Notes under the pieces: model-generated | The model's input: only the letters and a program-made list of their open reading frames with translations | What the model was told of the DNA's origin: nothing | Database searches by the model: none | Translations under genes and position numbers: made by a program | NCBI GenBank assembly: GCA_022661535.1 | Contig: JAKULF010000004.1 | Location: 4,030,001-4,094,000 of the forward strand | Source: Eutypa lata | Taxonomy: Eukaryota; Ascomycota; Sordariomycetes; Xylariales; Diatrypaceae | DNA: 64,000 bases | Direction of reading: 5' to 3' | Shown here: positions 20,798 through 32,730 of the stretch, piece after piece | How the letters are laid out: each line of letters starts with the position of its first letter | How positions within the stretch are numbered: position 1 is the stretch's first letter

Positions 20798-23496
20798 CCA
20801 TTGGCGTATCCTGGTATTTATTGATATTTGAGAGTAAGAAGGTAAGGATAATTTATCAAGGCACTATGTTCGTAAGCCTTTACATGAATGCAAATGCAAC
20901 TTATATCCCCGCGAAGCATAAAAATAGTCAAGGATGTATAGGGAAGTATCGATAGAGGGCAAATGATGAATGAGTCGGTCAACCCTTGATGAAAAGGCTT
21001 TGGAATTGTTATCAACCATGTAGCGCCATAGACCTATGTTACGTTTCCATTGTAAGTTCAATTAAGCCGTGTCTATCGTGTCTGTCCGAATCAGCTAGAC
21101 TTTACGAACCAATTCTCTACGGTCCGAGTACGTTCTCCTGATCCGACATGGCATTGCGAAGTGTCAAACACTTCTTGCATACTTACATACGATGACCACA
21201 TACGAACTACGGTTCTGAGTCAGGGGCAAGTTGGCCTGTCTCAAAAGCATCGGGAACGAGCGAACCCGTGCGTGACCTCTCCATCCATTGTCCGTACTAA
21301 TACCAAGCAAGTCAATAGATCTCGACTTGATATCCTCTAACCATCTATTGGGCGACGGAGGGTCAACATAAGCCATATACTTAATCATGTTGGTCCTAGC
21401 CAGTATCTTGCCACAAATCATAACACCGGTATTAATCGGCAGCACAACTGCTACCATCTTGAGCACCAGTGCAGTATTCATGCCGTTAATGTAAGTGGAT
21501 CTATGGCAGTCAAGCACCCTATGTACCTATGCCCATCATAAGTTCGAATTCCTCGTGCGGCGCCATCAAGTACTATGTCGTCGTCCACTGCGACAGTAAG
21601 CTGACCGGCTGAACGGGCACCGGCCCCCACTCTCGATCCATCTAATGTTATCAGCACCGCCTCGCCCTTCGCCTTTCGGAATAACAGCCGGGCTCACACG
21701 GGATAGGTGCGGGGGGATGGATGTGCGTTTGTGCATAGTGTAGTACTAATAACCGTAAGGTAGCCTTGAACGGGTGGTTGCTGATGAATGGAAGAGTTCC
21801 AGTCGCGTCAGCGATAGTACGATCACCGGCTTTTGGGTGGGTTACAGCGCTGCTGACTCTGACGACAGTAGGGGCTACTTATGTCGCATCCTATGTAGGT
21901 AGGTATGATGCATGGAACTTGGTATAAGGATCGCATCGCCAAGAAGCTGCTTGTATGACTCGATCTTGCCGGTGGCTAACTAAGGTGCAGTATTGATGAT
22001 AAGCTCTTTTGGTTGAGTGCCGGGCGGCATGCAAGACGGTTCCTTTTAGTCTGACTTCAACGGCCGAGCTAGGGTCGCCAGGAATGGCACTTATGTAGTT
22101 CATCGCTAGGGGCAATATATTGCCAAGAATAGATAGATATGGTCACCCTATGTATGTATCTGGGAGAGTGAGTGTGTGCAGGCGCTGATCGTGAAATAAA
22201 CTACATTAACTTGAGGAAGTTCCAGACACGTTCCAGGGTTCGGTCGCCCGATATCTCTCATGCGACCGGGATCGGGATCCTTTCCATTTCGCTTGCAGCG
22301 TAGCTATTGTAACGCTCCATGTCGCATCTTGCTTCCTAGAAGGAACCGAGGTCGAGGTTCTATAGTAGCATCGACCAGATTTTGATTGAGCTTAGCGCAG
22401 AATCGTGGTGTAGATATCTTCATTCCTATATAGTTAGGTACCTACTTGCCTACCTCCTTCGATTATCTCGTGTAGTTTTAAACTTGGAAATGTATGATTA
22501 CCTCTTAGTTAATAAGCTTTTTCTAGACTTGTGTAGTGCGCAACTAAAAGATCCCGTTAAGTAGCTTAATACAACTACCTGCTTATGTATCTCAAACTAG
22601 GCTAAGTACTGAATCACTTGTATATTGGCTCCGAAGTATTGGTAGGGGTTGGGGAGAAACCGATAAGCTCGGAAAAGTAGGGAGTCTATCGCATCAAAAA
22701 TTATAAGTTATACATATGTACTCGACTGAAGTCCGAGCCTTAACAGGGCTTTTAACACAGATATATGCTAGCAAGCCATATTTTACACGGATAGGCTCAT
22801 CAATATATAGATTCACTTTGTCGCAAACTTGCAAATAAGTTGTGTGAACCTATTTTCGTCCAGGTGTTTTTCTACCCCCTGCCATGCCACTAGCTCCTAT
22901 AGGGTTTAATCTATCACTAACTAGTCTGCTAGTTTGGTCTTTGCTTCAACCGTAGTAGGAATACGCTTTCCAACCAACCCCAGGCCTCATGTGCCCCTAA
23001 CGGGAAAACATCCGACTAGATAATCAACCTCAAACCTACCCTTTATGGCGGACCGAGCCGTGTCCGTTCTTGTTTTGCTGTCAAAGTAACTAGTCCAATC
23101 ACGTGAACTCAGGGAGGGACAGGTATACCCCCTGCTTCGTGAATTCAGCTTACTACAACAACCGTCGATAATGTGGTTCTCCCTATTACATCTTTTATCT
23201 TCATAAGGTGTGGACTCGGTAAAGGAAGCGCACCTTACCTATAACTAGAGCTAGGACCCTTCGGTAGTTACCAAATAGGCAAATGATGAGCGTGGTGTGT
23301 GTGTGTTGGTGTAAAGCTGCGGCGCAGCAATACCAGGCGAGAGGAAGACTTTATTATATACTTTTGTAGCTAACGAATTCGTTAATTACGAACGGCATTC
23401 TGATAAAAAGACAAAAAAGAGACAGTGCTAGGATGTCGGACGACCCATCTCTGCCTCACTGTTGAGCTCCCTAGCTATTTCGGCAAGTGGCAGGAC
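20798..23496. other. gene-free stretch, 2.7 kb
   Basis: Lies between the MFS gene and the plus-strand regulator. Small ORFs (for example 21164-21517 minus, 117 codons) show no recognisable domain. The distal part should include the regulator promoter. I see no RNA gene or mobile element. Confidence 0.4.
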
Positions 23497-25962
23497 ATGG
23501 CCTCAGCTCTGCGACAGCAACCCGGACTCGCCTGCGAGAGTTGTCGCAAGAAGAAGAGCCGCTGTGATCGTGGGCGGCCCGTGTGCGGAAACTGTAAGTT
23601 TTCCCCGGTCCCTGCATGACGGAGGGATAAACCCCCCGTCTTATGAGAGAAATGAGGAGGCGAGAACATGAACCGACTGGGATAGTTTGGTTAGTTCTTC
23701 AGAGCAACTACCTATGGCCTTGGTTAAACTGATAGTCTGGTGGTCAGTCTGACAGTCAATTCCCATTTTAGGTGCCGCGGCAGGCGCTGTTTGCGTCTTC
23801 ACGGACAAGCGTCCGCAGAGAGGTCCGAGGAAGGGGCAACTTCAAGCGTTGCGTACCCGAGTCGGTGAGTCTTACTCACCTGTAAGCATATGGTCCGGGC
23901 CCCGCTGACCGAGCGACAAAGCGACACTTGAGCGGTGTCTTGTCGACCAGCCGCCGATAAGAAGCGAGTCGACAAATACATTTGACATAGCCAGTAGTCC
24001 GGAAACACCGGGAACGCGGAGATTGTCAGTTGAAGGGCATGGTTACCTAGATCCTGCTGGGTCTTCTGATCTTCTGTCGCCTATCGACAGCGGAGTTACG
24101 TTCGACACAGATGAAAATACAAAGTTAGACGGGTGGCTGACAAGGAAGCTCGATGACCTTGATCATGCTATTTACTCGAACCTCTTATCAACCACAGACA
24201 ATGAAATCTCACCTCCTATGGGCGAGAACCCGGAGGCGAACCAGCTGTCAGATGAGGAATCAGCCGTCGGATCGGATCTTAACTTCACTTCCAGCCCTAC
24301 GACCATCACGACAGCTAGCTCAGCTCGATCGGTGAGGCTTGAGTGGAATGATTATCGTGCGCCTAAAGAAGCGTCCAGACATATGAGGCATATGGCCTTG
24401 GGAGACTGTGTCCAGGCTGACTTGTGAGAACCCTAAACACCCCCCTCTGGAGCCCCTGCAGCGATCATCGTTAACCCCCCCTTGTCACGCCCGCAGGGAC
24501 CAATTATACTTCGATCGGGTGCATCCGATCGCGCCGCTTATGCACCGGGCACGATATTTCTCCTGGGCCCATCAGCCAGATCAACCAGAAGCCCGTGCAG
24601 CTCTGCAATCGGCCATGCGCACCCTAGCCGCCGCAGCTTCATCCCCGTTCCAGCAGTTAAGCAACTCGCTATATGCAGAAACGCGCCAAATGCTGGAGAG
24701 ACTCGATGATGCAGCCGAGCAACAGTCCACGGGGAACATCTCCCTGGAGCACATACAAGCATGGCTGTTACTTGCCCACTACGAATTTATGCGCATGCCG
24801 CACCGCCGGGCCATGATGACGGCGGGGCGAGTCTTTCGAATGGTTCAGGTGGCACTCCTACACGATGTCTATGAGCCGGATATGGCACTAGGCGACTTTG
24901 GTGCCGATCCAAATACATCGTGGGTCGAGATGGAAGAAAAGAGGAGGACGTTCTGGGTGGCATACTGTCTCGACCGATGTATTGGTCTTCATGAAAGGTG
25001 CCCACTCACTTTCCACGAAGACGGGGTAAGGCTCCCATTTCTTTCTATTCTCTTCTGCAAACAAACAAGCACACAGGAGCTAACCAAACATACCCACCCA
25101 TAGTTGCGTACTCGGCTCCCAGCGCCCGACGCCGACTTCGAGCGTAGCCGACCAATGCACACTGATTTCCTACCCGAAGCCATCGCCGCCAGCGGCCAGA
25201 CCATGCTCTCGCCTTTTGCGGAGTGCGTGGTCTTCTTAACTCTCTGGGGACGATGCATATTAGTGCGCCAGCCGCGCCCCCTCGCGGAACACATGTACAG
25301 TAATGACTCGCTCGAGCTATGGGCTCGGTACGAGTGGCTGGATAACGTACTCGAGAAGAGGAGGAGCCGGCTTGCGCAAAGCTCGCCCATTGGCGCTGTG
25401 CTCGCCGACCCCATGCTGGTGTTTACTTTTATGGTCGCTGATATTATCAAAATTCACCTCATGAATTCGCTGCAGAGTAAGTCTGCGTCGACTGTCCTCC
25501 CGCATCAGGTGCTTGCGGAGGCACATGGGGAGCGAGCGGCAGAGGCGGCTCGTGAGATTGCCTTGCTAGCTAAGACCGTGAGCCAACTCAGCTGCTTCAA
25601 GGCAAGTTTTTTTTCCCCCCCTCCATACATAACCTGTCCCTACGACTACTACGCGCCCATGGGGTGGAAGAGCTTCTAGGTCTGACTTCTTATAGACACA
25701 TCCATTCTTACCGAGTGCGTTATTTCAAGGCGCCCGGACCCTCCTGACCAACATGTCAATGGGTCCTGCGGCAGCAGATGCAAGGGGGGTAGCTGAGCTA
25801 CTAGACACGCTGCGAAACCTAAAGGGGGTCAATAACTTAGCGCAGGAACTATTGAGAAGGATCGAGTTTGATGGTCTGCCTGAGTCAACCTCCACCTCTA
25901 GACTCCAGCCTGGCTGGAACTCAAATGATGGCACTTGCATGTCGTTTGGCCCTCTCTCATAA
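23497..25962 (+). CDS. Zn2Cys6 transcription factor with fungal_trans domain
   Basis: Probable pathway regulator, 661 aa in six exons: 23497-23593, 23772-23864, 23922-24423, 24497-25025, 25104-25601 and 25696-25962. The binuclear cluster is Cys13, 16, 23, 30, 33 and 40; the intron after the fifth Cys is common in this family. The second exon gives the linker DKRPQRGPRKGQL, and the third opens with a coiled-coil heptad (ATLERCLV). The middle-homology domain starts at DQLYFDRVHPIAPLMH and continues through RRTFWVAYCLDR and CPLTFHEDG to LRTRLPAPDADF. The last intron (25602-25695) only fits as a GC-AG intron with donor GCAAGT, joining CFK to THPFLPSALF. The start at 23497 is the first ATG in the frame. 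Its position beside the exporter suggests it controls the cluster. Confidence 0.88.
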
Positions 25963-26949
25963 TACACACACACATATATATATATACCATCCAGAGTATA
26001 TAGATACGATCTACGATGTCGTAGTAATAAATATATGATATTACAAGACAGCTCCACCAAACTTCGGTTCACAAATAAGTTGATTCTGTGACAGCCGTAA
26101 GCTTACTAGTAACGACCTTAATTGTCCGGTATATGTACAGCGTATAAGGAAAGGGCCCAGTGAATCGACGTATATTTGCAGCACATAGTTTGCGCTGCTA
26201 CGTTCACACAGACCAACTACCTGACTATTAGCAGATCCCTCCAGCCGCGGACTTAAAAAACTCCCTAAAATCAACGTCTCGCCTCGCGGGCCCCGAAAAG
26301 CAGATTACTAAAATTACTACAACAGAGTAGGTATCCCCATGCACATGGCATGGAAGGGCTGAGCGGTTTGAGTTTAGTGTTATACCATTTTCAGCGCGTT
26401 GCATTTGGACGGGGGGGTAGCCTGTCGCCGATCCCTGGTTTTGGACAACCTCTTCAGGTTTAAGCCCCGCGAATTCTATAGTCCACCCCTGTCCCCCTGC
26501 CCTGACACCTCAAAAGCTGACAGTTGCCCTCATGGCCGTAGTTCGTAAGTATGTAGGAGACGTCGCACCGAACGCTACAGTAGCGCCAGCTTACCTTCCC
26601 CTTCGAAACCGACGCAAGCAATTGTAACGCAACAGCCTTAACACGGAAATCTTATGTACACCCATCCAATGGCGAACGACTGGTTGCTGAAATGTATATC
26701 ATTGGAAGCACTACACTAGCATGTCCCCTCCCCCCCGTTGCATTCGCTAATGCCTTAGCTACCTACCCCTCCTCGCCTTGGTAGGAAGTTCTAGTCAAGC
26801 GGCGGCAGCGAATCTTATGCGACAGCGAACGATAACCACGTCTTTTGGTAGACGTTGGCGAACATCCGCTTGATAACCAATTGCGTTCATCAATTGCATT
26901 TTTTATTTATTGAGAAACCACGAGATAAAAAAGAGTCGTCGCCGACAAA
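25963..26949. other. gene-free stretch, about 1 kb
   Basis: Contains a mixed CA/TA dinucleotide run near 25969-25986 just past the regulator stop, and the promoter side of the SAT4-family gene. No coding similarity seen. Confidence 0.4.
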
Positions 26950-28299
26950 ATGACGCTCGATGTCTTCCAGGATCGGCAGCAGGGCGCTGGTTGGATCTTG
27001 TGCATCATCTTTGGCCCTATCTGCATCTTCGCGACACTTCTCCGTTTTGTTGCGACCAGCCGCGCTGGCCGTAAACACGGCTGGGAGGACTGGTATGCAC
27101 TTCTAGGGCTGGTGTTCTTTCTGCCTTACGTTGGCTACATGCTATGGAGTAAGTTAAATCGCCGCCTACGTTGCCTGCGCCACCGACGACCAACGATGCG
27201 TGAGAGAGCCTTTGAACAATACACTAACGCCCTTGTAGTGTTCTCTGTTGTCAATGGTCGCCCAATTGTGGTTTTCGCGAAAGCGGAGCCGAAGAGGTTC
27301 ACCCAAGTCATCAAGGTCGGCGTTATGATGAACGGACTATACGGAATCCAGCAGACGTTCGTCAAGTTCAGCCTACTAGCCCTCTATTATCGTCTGTTCT
27401 GGGTCAACAGAACCTTCGCTCGCGCCACGTGGGCCCTCGCTATCATACAAGGGGCGTGGGGAATCGTCGTGCTTCTCGTGCACATCTTCGCCTGCAACCC
27501 CATAGCGAAGAGCTGGACCCCGTTGCTCGATGGCTATTGTGTCGATGAGAATGCGTTCTTCTCCGTCTACGAGCCGGTCAACTCGGCCATTGACTTTGCC
27601 ATGGCCGGCATGGCTATCTGGATGCTTCCATCATTGCAGACGAAAAGATCGACGATATGGCATCTCAGTATTCTGTTCCTGCTGGGTGGTTTGTACGTAC
27701 CTGCTTCCTCCCTGTCGTCTGTATCTGGACACCGAAGAAGCTAACCAACGGTTCAACTTGTAGTTCAGGCATAATCGGCATAATCAAAGTAGTCGAAGCC
27801 CAGAGCAGCGCCCGTGAGTGATTATGCTCTTTTAAATCACATTCGCACACGTTGCTAATTATGAAATCTCCCAGAGCAAAACTTCCTGTCCGTAATCTGG
27901 AACCTGGTGCAGATGTCGACCAGCATCATCTGCTGCTGCGCCCCGATCTACAAGTCCATCCTACCGCAGGTCGGGATGTACAGCGCCGTGCGCTCGTGGG
28001 CGTCGAAAACGTTCGTGTCGAAGCAGTCCTCGGCCGCGTCGCGCGAACAACACGGAAGCAGCGGGCTCACGGGCTCCACCAAGTTCTCGTCCAAGTCCTA
28101 CCGGGGCCAGCCGAGGGGCATCAACACGCACGCCCACTGGGTCCACCTCAACAACGAGTCTAGCGAGAGGGGCCTGGCGTGGACGGAGGTCGAGGCGGCG
28201 CATCGCAAGGATGGGTCGCTCCACGATGTGGATGGGGCGGATGGGAATGGGATTGCGATGCGGACAGTGAGGGTTGAGCATTCTTACGATGTCGTTTGA
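26950..28299 (+). CDS. SAT4/rhodopsin-like integral membrane protein
   Basis: Seven-TM fungal membrane protein of the rhodopsin-domain (SAT4) family, related to PTH11-like proteins; the biochemical role is unknown. Proposed exons are 26950-27148, 27239-27692, 27764-27813 and 27875-28299 (375 aa). TM1 is about 14-33, and the core has family text such as KFSLLALYYRLFW, ACNPIAKSW, CVDENAFF and PVNSAIDFAMAGMAIWMLP. The end of the core is NFLSVIWNLVQMSTSIICCCAPIYK. The C-terminal tail is Ser/Gly/His-rich and hydrophilic. The first proposed intron (27149-27238) is 90 bp with no stop, so an unspliced reading stays open; the intervening Arg-rich segment does not look like the family, and GTAAGT...TAG supports splicing. 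The link to the cluster rests on position only. Confidence 0.82.
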
Positions 28300-30350
28300 T
28301 TTTTTTCTTCTTTTGGTGTTTTGGATACGATGTTGTTTGAGGAACGATGTATTACTTATGTGACAATGAAGTAGTGGAGGAAGAATACCCTTCCTTTGCC
28401 CTTTGCTGATTGGAATCGTGATGTACACCGGAATGTAAACAGTACCTACGATAAGTGACAAACTTATACTCCATCTAGTGATCTCCCGTGAAGTTATCGA
28501 AAACAATGCTAGTCATAGACTCCTCCCCCTGGAGACTTGCCCTGTTCCTTCTTGAGGGTGGAAGGACCCCGCGAAGTGATATATCAGATGATTCGGGTTC
28601 ACTGTACTGAGTGACAGATGTGGGATCCTACATTTGTTACAAAAGATCTGGTATCAGGAATGGCATGAATCTGAAGAGACAAGAGTCTTTTATAGTTTAG
28701 TGTCAGGGACAGTAGCTTCATATTGACAGTTCCGCAATGTGTTTGAGCTTGTAATTTTGACTCTTTTCTTTTTTCTTCGCGTACAGATGATCGAGTGTAG
28801 GCTGGTAGCCCGTGATCCAGTCATCAACTCTTGTGTACCGTGCCACATAAGCCAAGCGTGTGAGAGGGTCCTGGATTATGGAAGGGAAAAGGTTTCACAA
28901 CTTCATGGTGAAGTTGTCGTGTATACTGTTGTCGCTCGTCGAAGATTTCGCTGAAATTCTCATATTCTCGTCAAAGACCTTTCTATGTGGAGCGAAATTG
29001 AGAAGACTGCCTCCTAATTATGTATGCCATGTACTAAGTTAAAAGATCATATCTGTGCGCTGCTGTGTATCAGAGATTCGTTGTGCTGCGGTGGAACTAA
29101 AGCCAGCCATTGATGTATTTAGGGACAATAAAAGAATGTATTAACTCTCCCGAACTTTTAGGGAGTTCTGAGGTCTGCCCAAGAAGGGTCTGGTGTTTAA
29201 TTAAATAAATAGTAAACCATAATCTCATCCGCAATTTTTGTTGAAGAAAGTCTCACCACTCTCCATAAGCGGCACGTGTAATCCATCTATTTTATATAGA
29301 CAGATCCCCACAAAGAATTAATCTAGAATCGACTATATAAAGACTGGAGATATCCGAATCTCGAACTGTGACTATACTGGTTGAAATTAAAGTGTGGAAA
29401 GAGCAGTCATAGGTTGCGCGACGTTTGTAGCATTAGAGCCTTCATAAATAGCACACTGAAAATATTACCCAAGTTAGCATCTCCTCTAGACAATCTATCA
29501 AGATTTAACAACACATTTTCATTAATAATCTAAGAAATCGGAGGCATCGAAACTTGCATTTCGTTTTCCACGAGAACATTGTCTGCTAAATTATCAGCGA
29601 ACTAATCTGACATTTATCGCAGAGGATTCAACTATGCTCTATGTAATAAGGAGCTTATTTGGTAGTTAACATTATAGTGATAAAACTATTCAAGTTCTAT
29701 CAAAAATTGATAAATGTACTTTATGATATGGACCGGAGCATATACATGTCATATATATAGCTTATCTGTAGCCACCCACCCTCAGCCAATAGAAGTCGTA
29801 GCGAATGCAGGAAATGGGCGGGAATAAACAATAACGGCTATGCCTCGCGTATGCCTGGCGGCAATGCTGCAGAAGTTGAAACTTGTCTAAATTGTTCGCT
29901 TCAATAATAATGTCTCATCACTAACCTTGCCCAGTTGGTGCTCTTGTCATCAACACCACAACAATGACTTCACACATGATGCTTAGATTACCAGAAGCAG
30001 ATGGAACATTGCTACGGCTACTGCGGGGGACACTAGACAAATTTAAAATAAAATAAAAATTCGCCACAGAAATAACAAAGCTCTACTATTATACCCAATA
30101 TTTCCATACATTGCTGATGATACATGATTTCCTACATTACTCATTACTTAAAACTATATATACAATATGCGCTAAATGACATGAGAAGCTGAATGAAGTT
30201 GCATCATGCCAGCCTGCTTCAAGATGCACCCCAGAAATTATAGGCGAAGATGCCAAAATTGGATTAAATCCCAAGCCATTGCATGCATCGCAATGACAGC
30301 CGCGAGTGTTAATCCGCCAGGGAATTCGGGCGACCCAGTGCCAGGACACC
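28300..30350. other. gene-free AT-rich stretch, 2 kb
   Basis: AT-rich DNA, especially from about 29100 to 30180, with only short ORFs of no recognisable similarity. It separates the left cluster from the convergent membrane-protein gene. Confidence 0.4.
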
Positions 30351-32730
30351 TTAATCTGGATTATCCTTGTCCGGGTCGGCTTCCTCGCTCGGTGCCTTAA
30401 GGCCGCTCATCCTGATCATCATGTCATTGGAGCGTCGAGCGTCGAGTGCAGGGCGGGACACCTGGAACGATTTCTTGCTCGACTGGCTTCCGGTGAATCT
30501 AGTCCAGAGCGTCGACGACGATGAGCTTTGCCTAGGAGATATCGCTGCCCTGTTCGGAATGGCGGCGTGCAAATCAGGTGGCGGGGCGCAGTAGAAGAGA
30601 TCCGCCTCGCGGAACGAGTAGTCGGCCCACCGCGGGCCCAAGGGCGTGTCCCCACTGGATTCGGAAGATGGCGCCTGGGGGTTGGTTGAGCTCGAAGCTC
30701 GTGTCGTGTATGCCACGCTCCAGTGCTCGGTAGAATCGGGTATCGGAGAAGCAGTGGAGCTGGAGCCGGTTGCGTTTATTGTTAGGGAGGCTGGGGCTGG
30801 TCTATCTGGGCGTTGTGCGGAAGGAATTGAGGCGCTAGAACGAGATGCGCGCGGTGGGCGATAATACCGATTTGTATTGTTATAGACACCATCAGAACTA
30901 TTAGCTTGTGGTGATGGGCGCGGGTGAGCCCCAGGTGACCCTTTGGCTGCGCTAGGTTCCACGGGCGTGTCATTGCAACTGTCATTGCAATTCTCAGCTA
31001 GGTTATTTCGAGAGTTTTGCCGTCGGTGGAGCTGGCGGAGGCCATATACCTGTGGAGATTTTGTCAGTTACACAGGTCGTCATTCTACTCGATTGTGTAG
31101 AAGATCTTACATTCGGGGTTCGTTCCCTCCATCGTGTAACACCGAGCTTCACCAAACTGCATGCTATTGGGATTAGGAAACCAAAGGTTAACATGCACGC
31201 ATGTATGACAAGAATCACGTAGCCAATGGCAACTTTAGGGTGGTGCGACCCTAGGCCAGGGATAAACGCTACCATCAAGAACAAGCTGCAGAGTCTTGCA
31301 ACTGCAGATGTCGTCCCTATGGAGAGTATCGAGTACGCCTGAAAGGCCACGATGGAAGCCAGGAGGATGATCTCGCAGAGCACAAGGACCACTAGTTGAG
31401 CCGTGGCGGAGATCTGTAGGCCGCCAATGGCAACTCCGCGGATAAACGATAGGAGAAAGAGAACAAATACGAAAGAATTCTCCTGTGTTGTCGAATCGCC
31501 TGTCACGGGCATCTGGCGGTACCGATTTGAGTTGTCGAAGATAAGAATACCGAGACTCCTGATCGGGATCTGTCGTAGTAGCCAGGCAAACGTGATCATG
31601 ATGACGACGATGAAGAGCACGGCAAGAGACGTGTGATAGGCAGGTAATATTCCAGCGTTCACCAACTGGTAGGATGATAATGCAACCAATGGAAGCATGA
31701 AATACGACAGGACGCCACGGGATACGTGATTCGAGGTGTGTCGAAGGCCCGTCCACGGCGAATAGTGCCTGTCTGACACTGAGATATGGTTCACGAACCG
31801 ATAGATTTCTAAGACGATGGCAGCAGCAAGAGCAATGATCCCGACAGAGACTACCATGTTCAACCATGTGCCCCACGTAAGGGGGGCGCCGACAACCTGG
31901 GTCATCAATTCCAAGCCAAAAGTCCCACCATAGGTTCCGTTGACAACGTAGATGCCATCGCTTACACCCTCGTACTGCCACTCAGGTCGAATAATGCCGC
32001 GGCTAAAAAGGGAGTACAAGCTCAAGTGACTGACAACAGGCTGGTAGGATCCTGGATAGTAGAGGCTTAGGCTGCCTGTGAGGAAGACGAACTGGAGATA
32101 ATGCAGGCAGTCCCCAACATTCGGGAGGATGCTTCGAGGCCTACAGTCTTCAGCGTCTGCCTCACCTGTTTCCGACGAACCACCATACACCGAGCGAACA
32201 AATCCAGCGAGCAAAACGAAGAGAAAGATGCCAAGGGGCACATAGCTTAGTGCCAGGCGATACTGTGCGTCGATTTCCGGAGTAATGTTGGCGCGGATGC
32301 ACCTCTCCCGTTCGAAAATATCGTCTTCCAACTGGATGGTGATACCGAAAGTCGATAGGGGATATAAAGCCCCTATGTCTTCGATAAAGGTGAGGACCAG
32401 AGAAGACATACCCGTTGACCAGGCCATGCTCCGACACCCTCCTTCTGCGACGAGTTGGTGAGAGGAGTGGTACCCAAGCATTTGGATATCGAGAGTCGCG
32501 ACCGAAGCCTTGCGAACTAGATCTGGGCAGTGGGCCTCATCTACCCACCGCGACACGTCCAGGGCCAATCGATGATGAGTTCCATTGATGCGCTCCATCC
32601 TTGCCGATAGGCTCTGGGGAATGAGGGACGTGTCGTCGGGCGAGGTAGCATCGCAGTGTTGCCACTGCACGTAAGCTGCCGAAGCGCATCCAGCCAACCA
32701 GAGGCAGCCCGGAATGCCAATTCGCACCAT
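30351..32730 (-). CDS. large multi-span membrane protein with extracellular N-terminal domain
   Basis: Two exons, 31111-32730 and 30351-31049, with a 61-bp intron (GTAAGA...CACAG), give 772 aa. Residues 1-19 are a signal peptide. About 20-155 is a Cys-containing extracellular domain with NGT and NIT sequons. About eight or nine hydrophobic segments follow from 157 to 530, and the last 230 residues form a Ser/Pro-rich cytosolic tail. The layout recalls fungal TRP-like/Flc-type proteins (signal peptide, lumenal domain, TM bundle, disordered tail), but I do not recognise the family with certainty and assign no transport function. Taken alone, the second exon reads as a 203-codon ORF; the splice shows that it is the tail of this gene. 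Confidence 0.75.

Noticed and set aside
30351..30962. Separate 203-residue gene
   Set aside because: A clean 61-bp intron joins it in frame to the upstream membrane-protein exon, so it is the tail of that gene.
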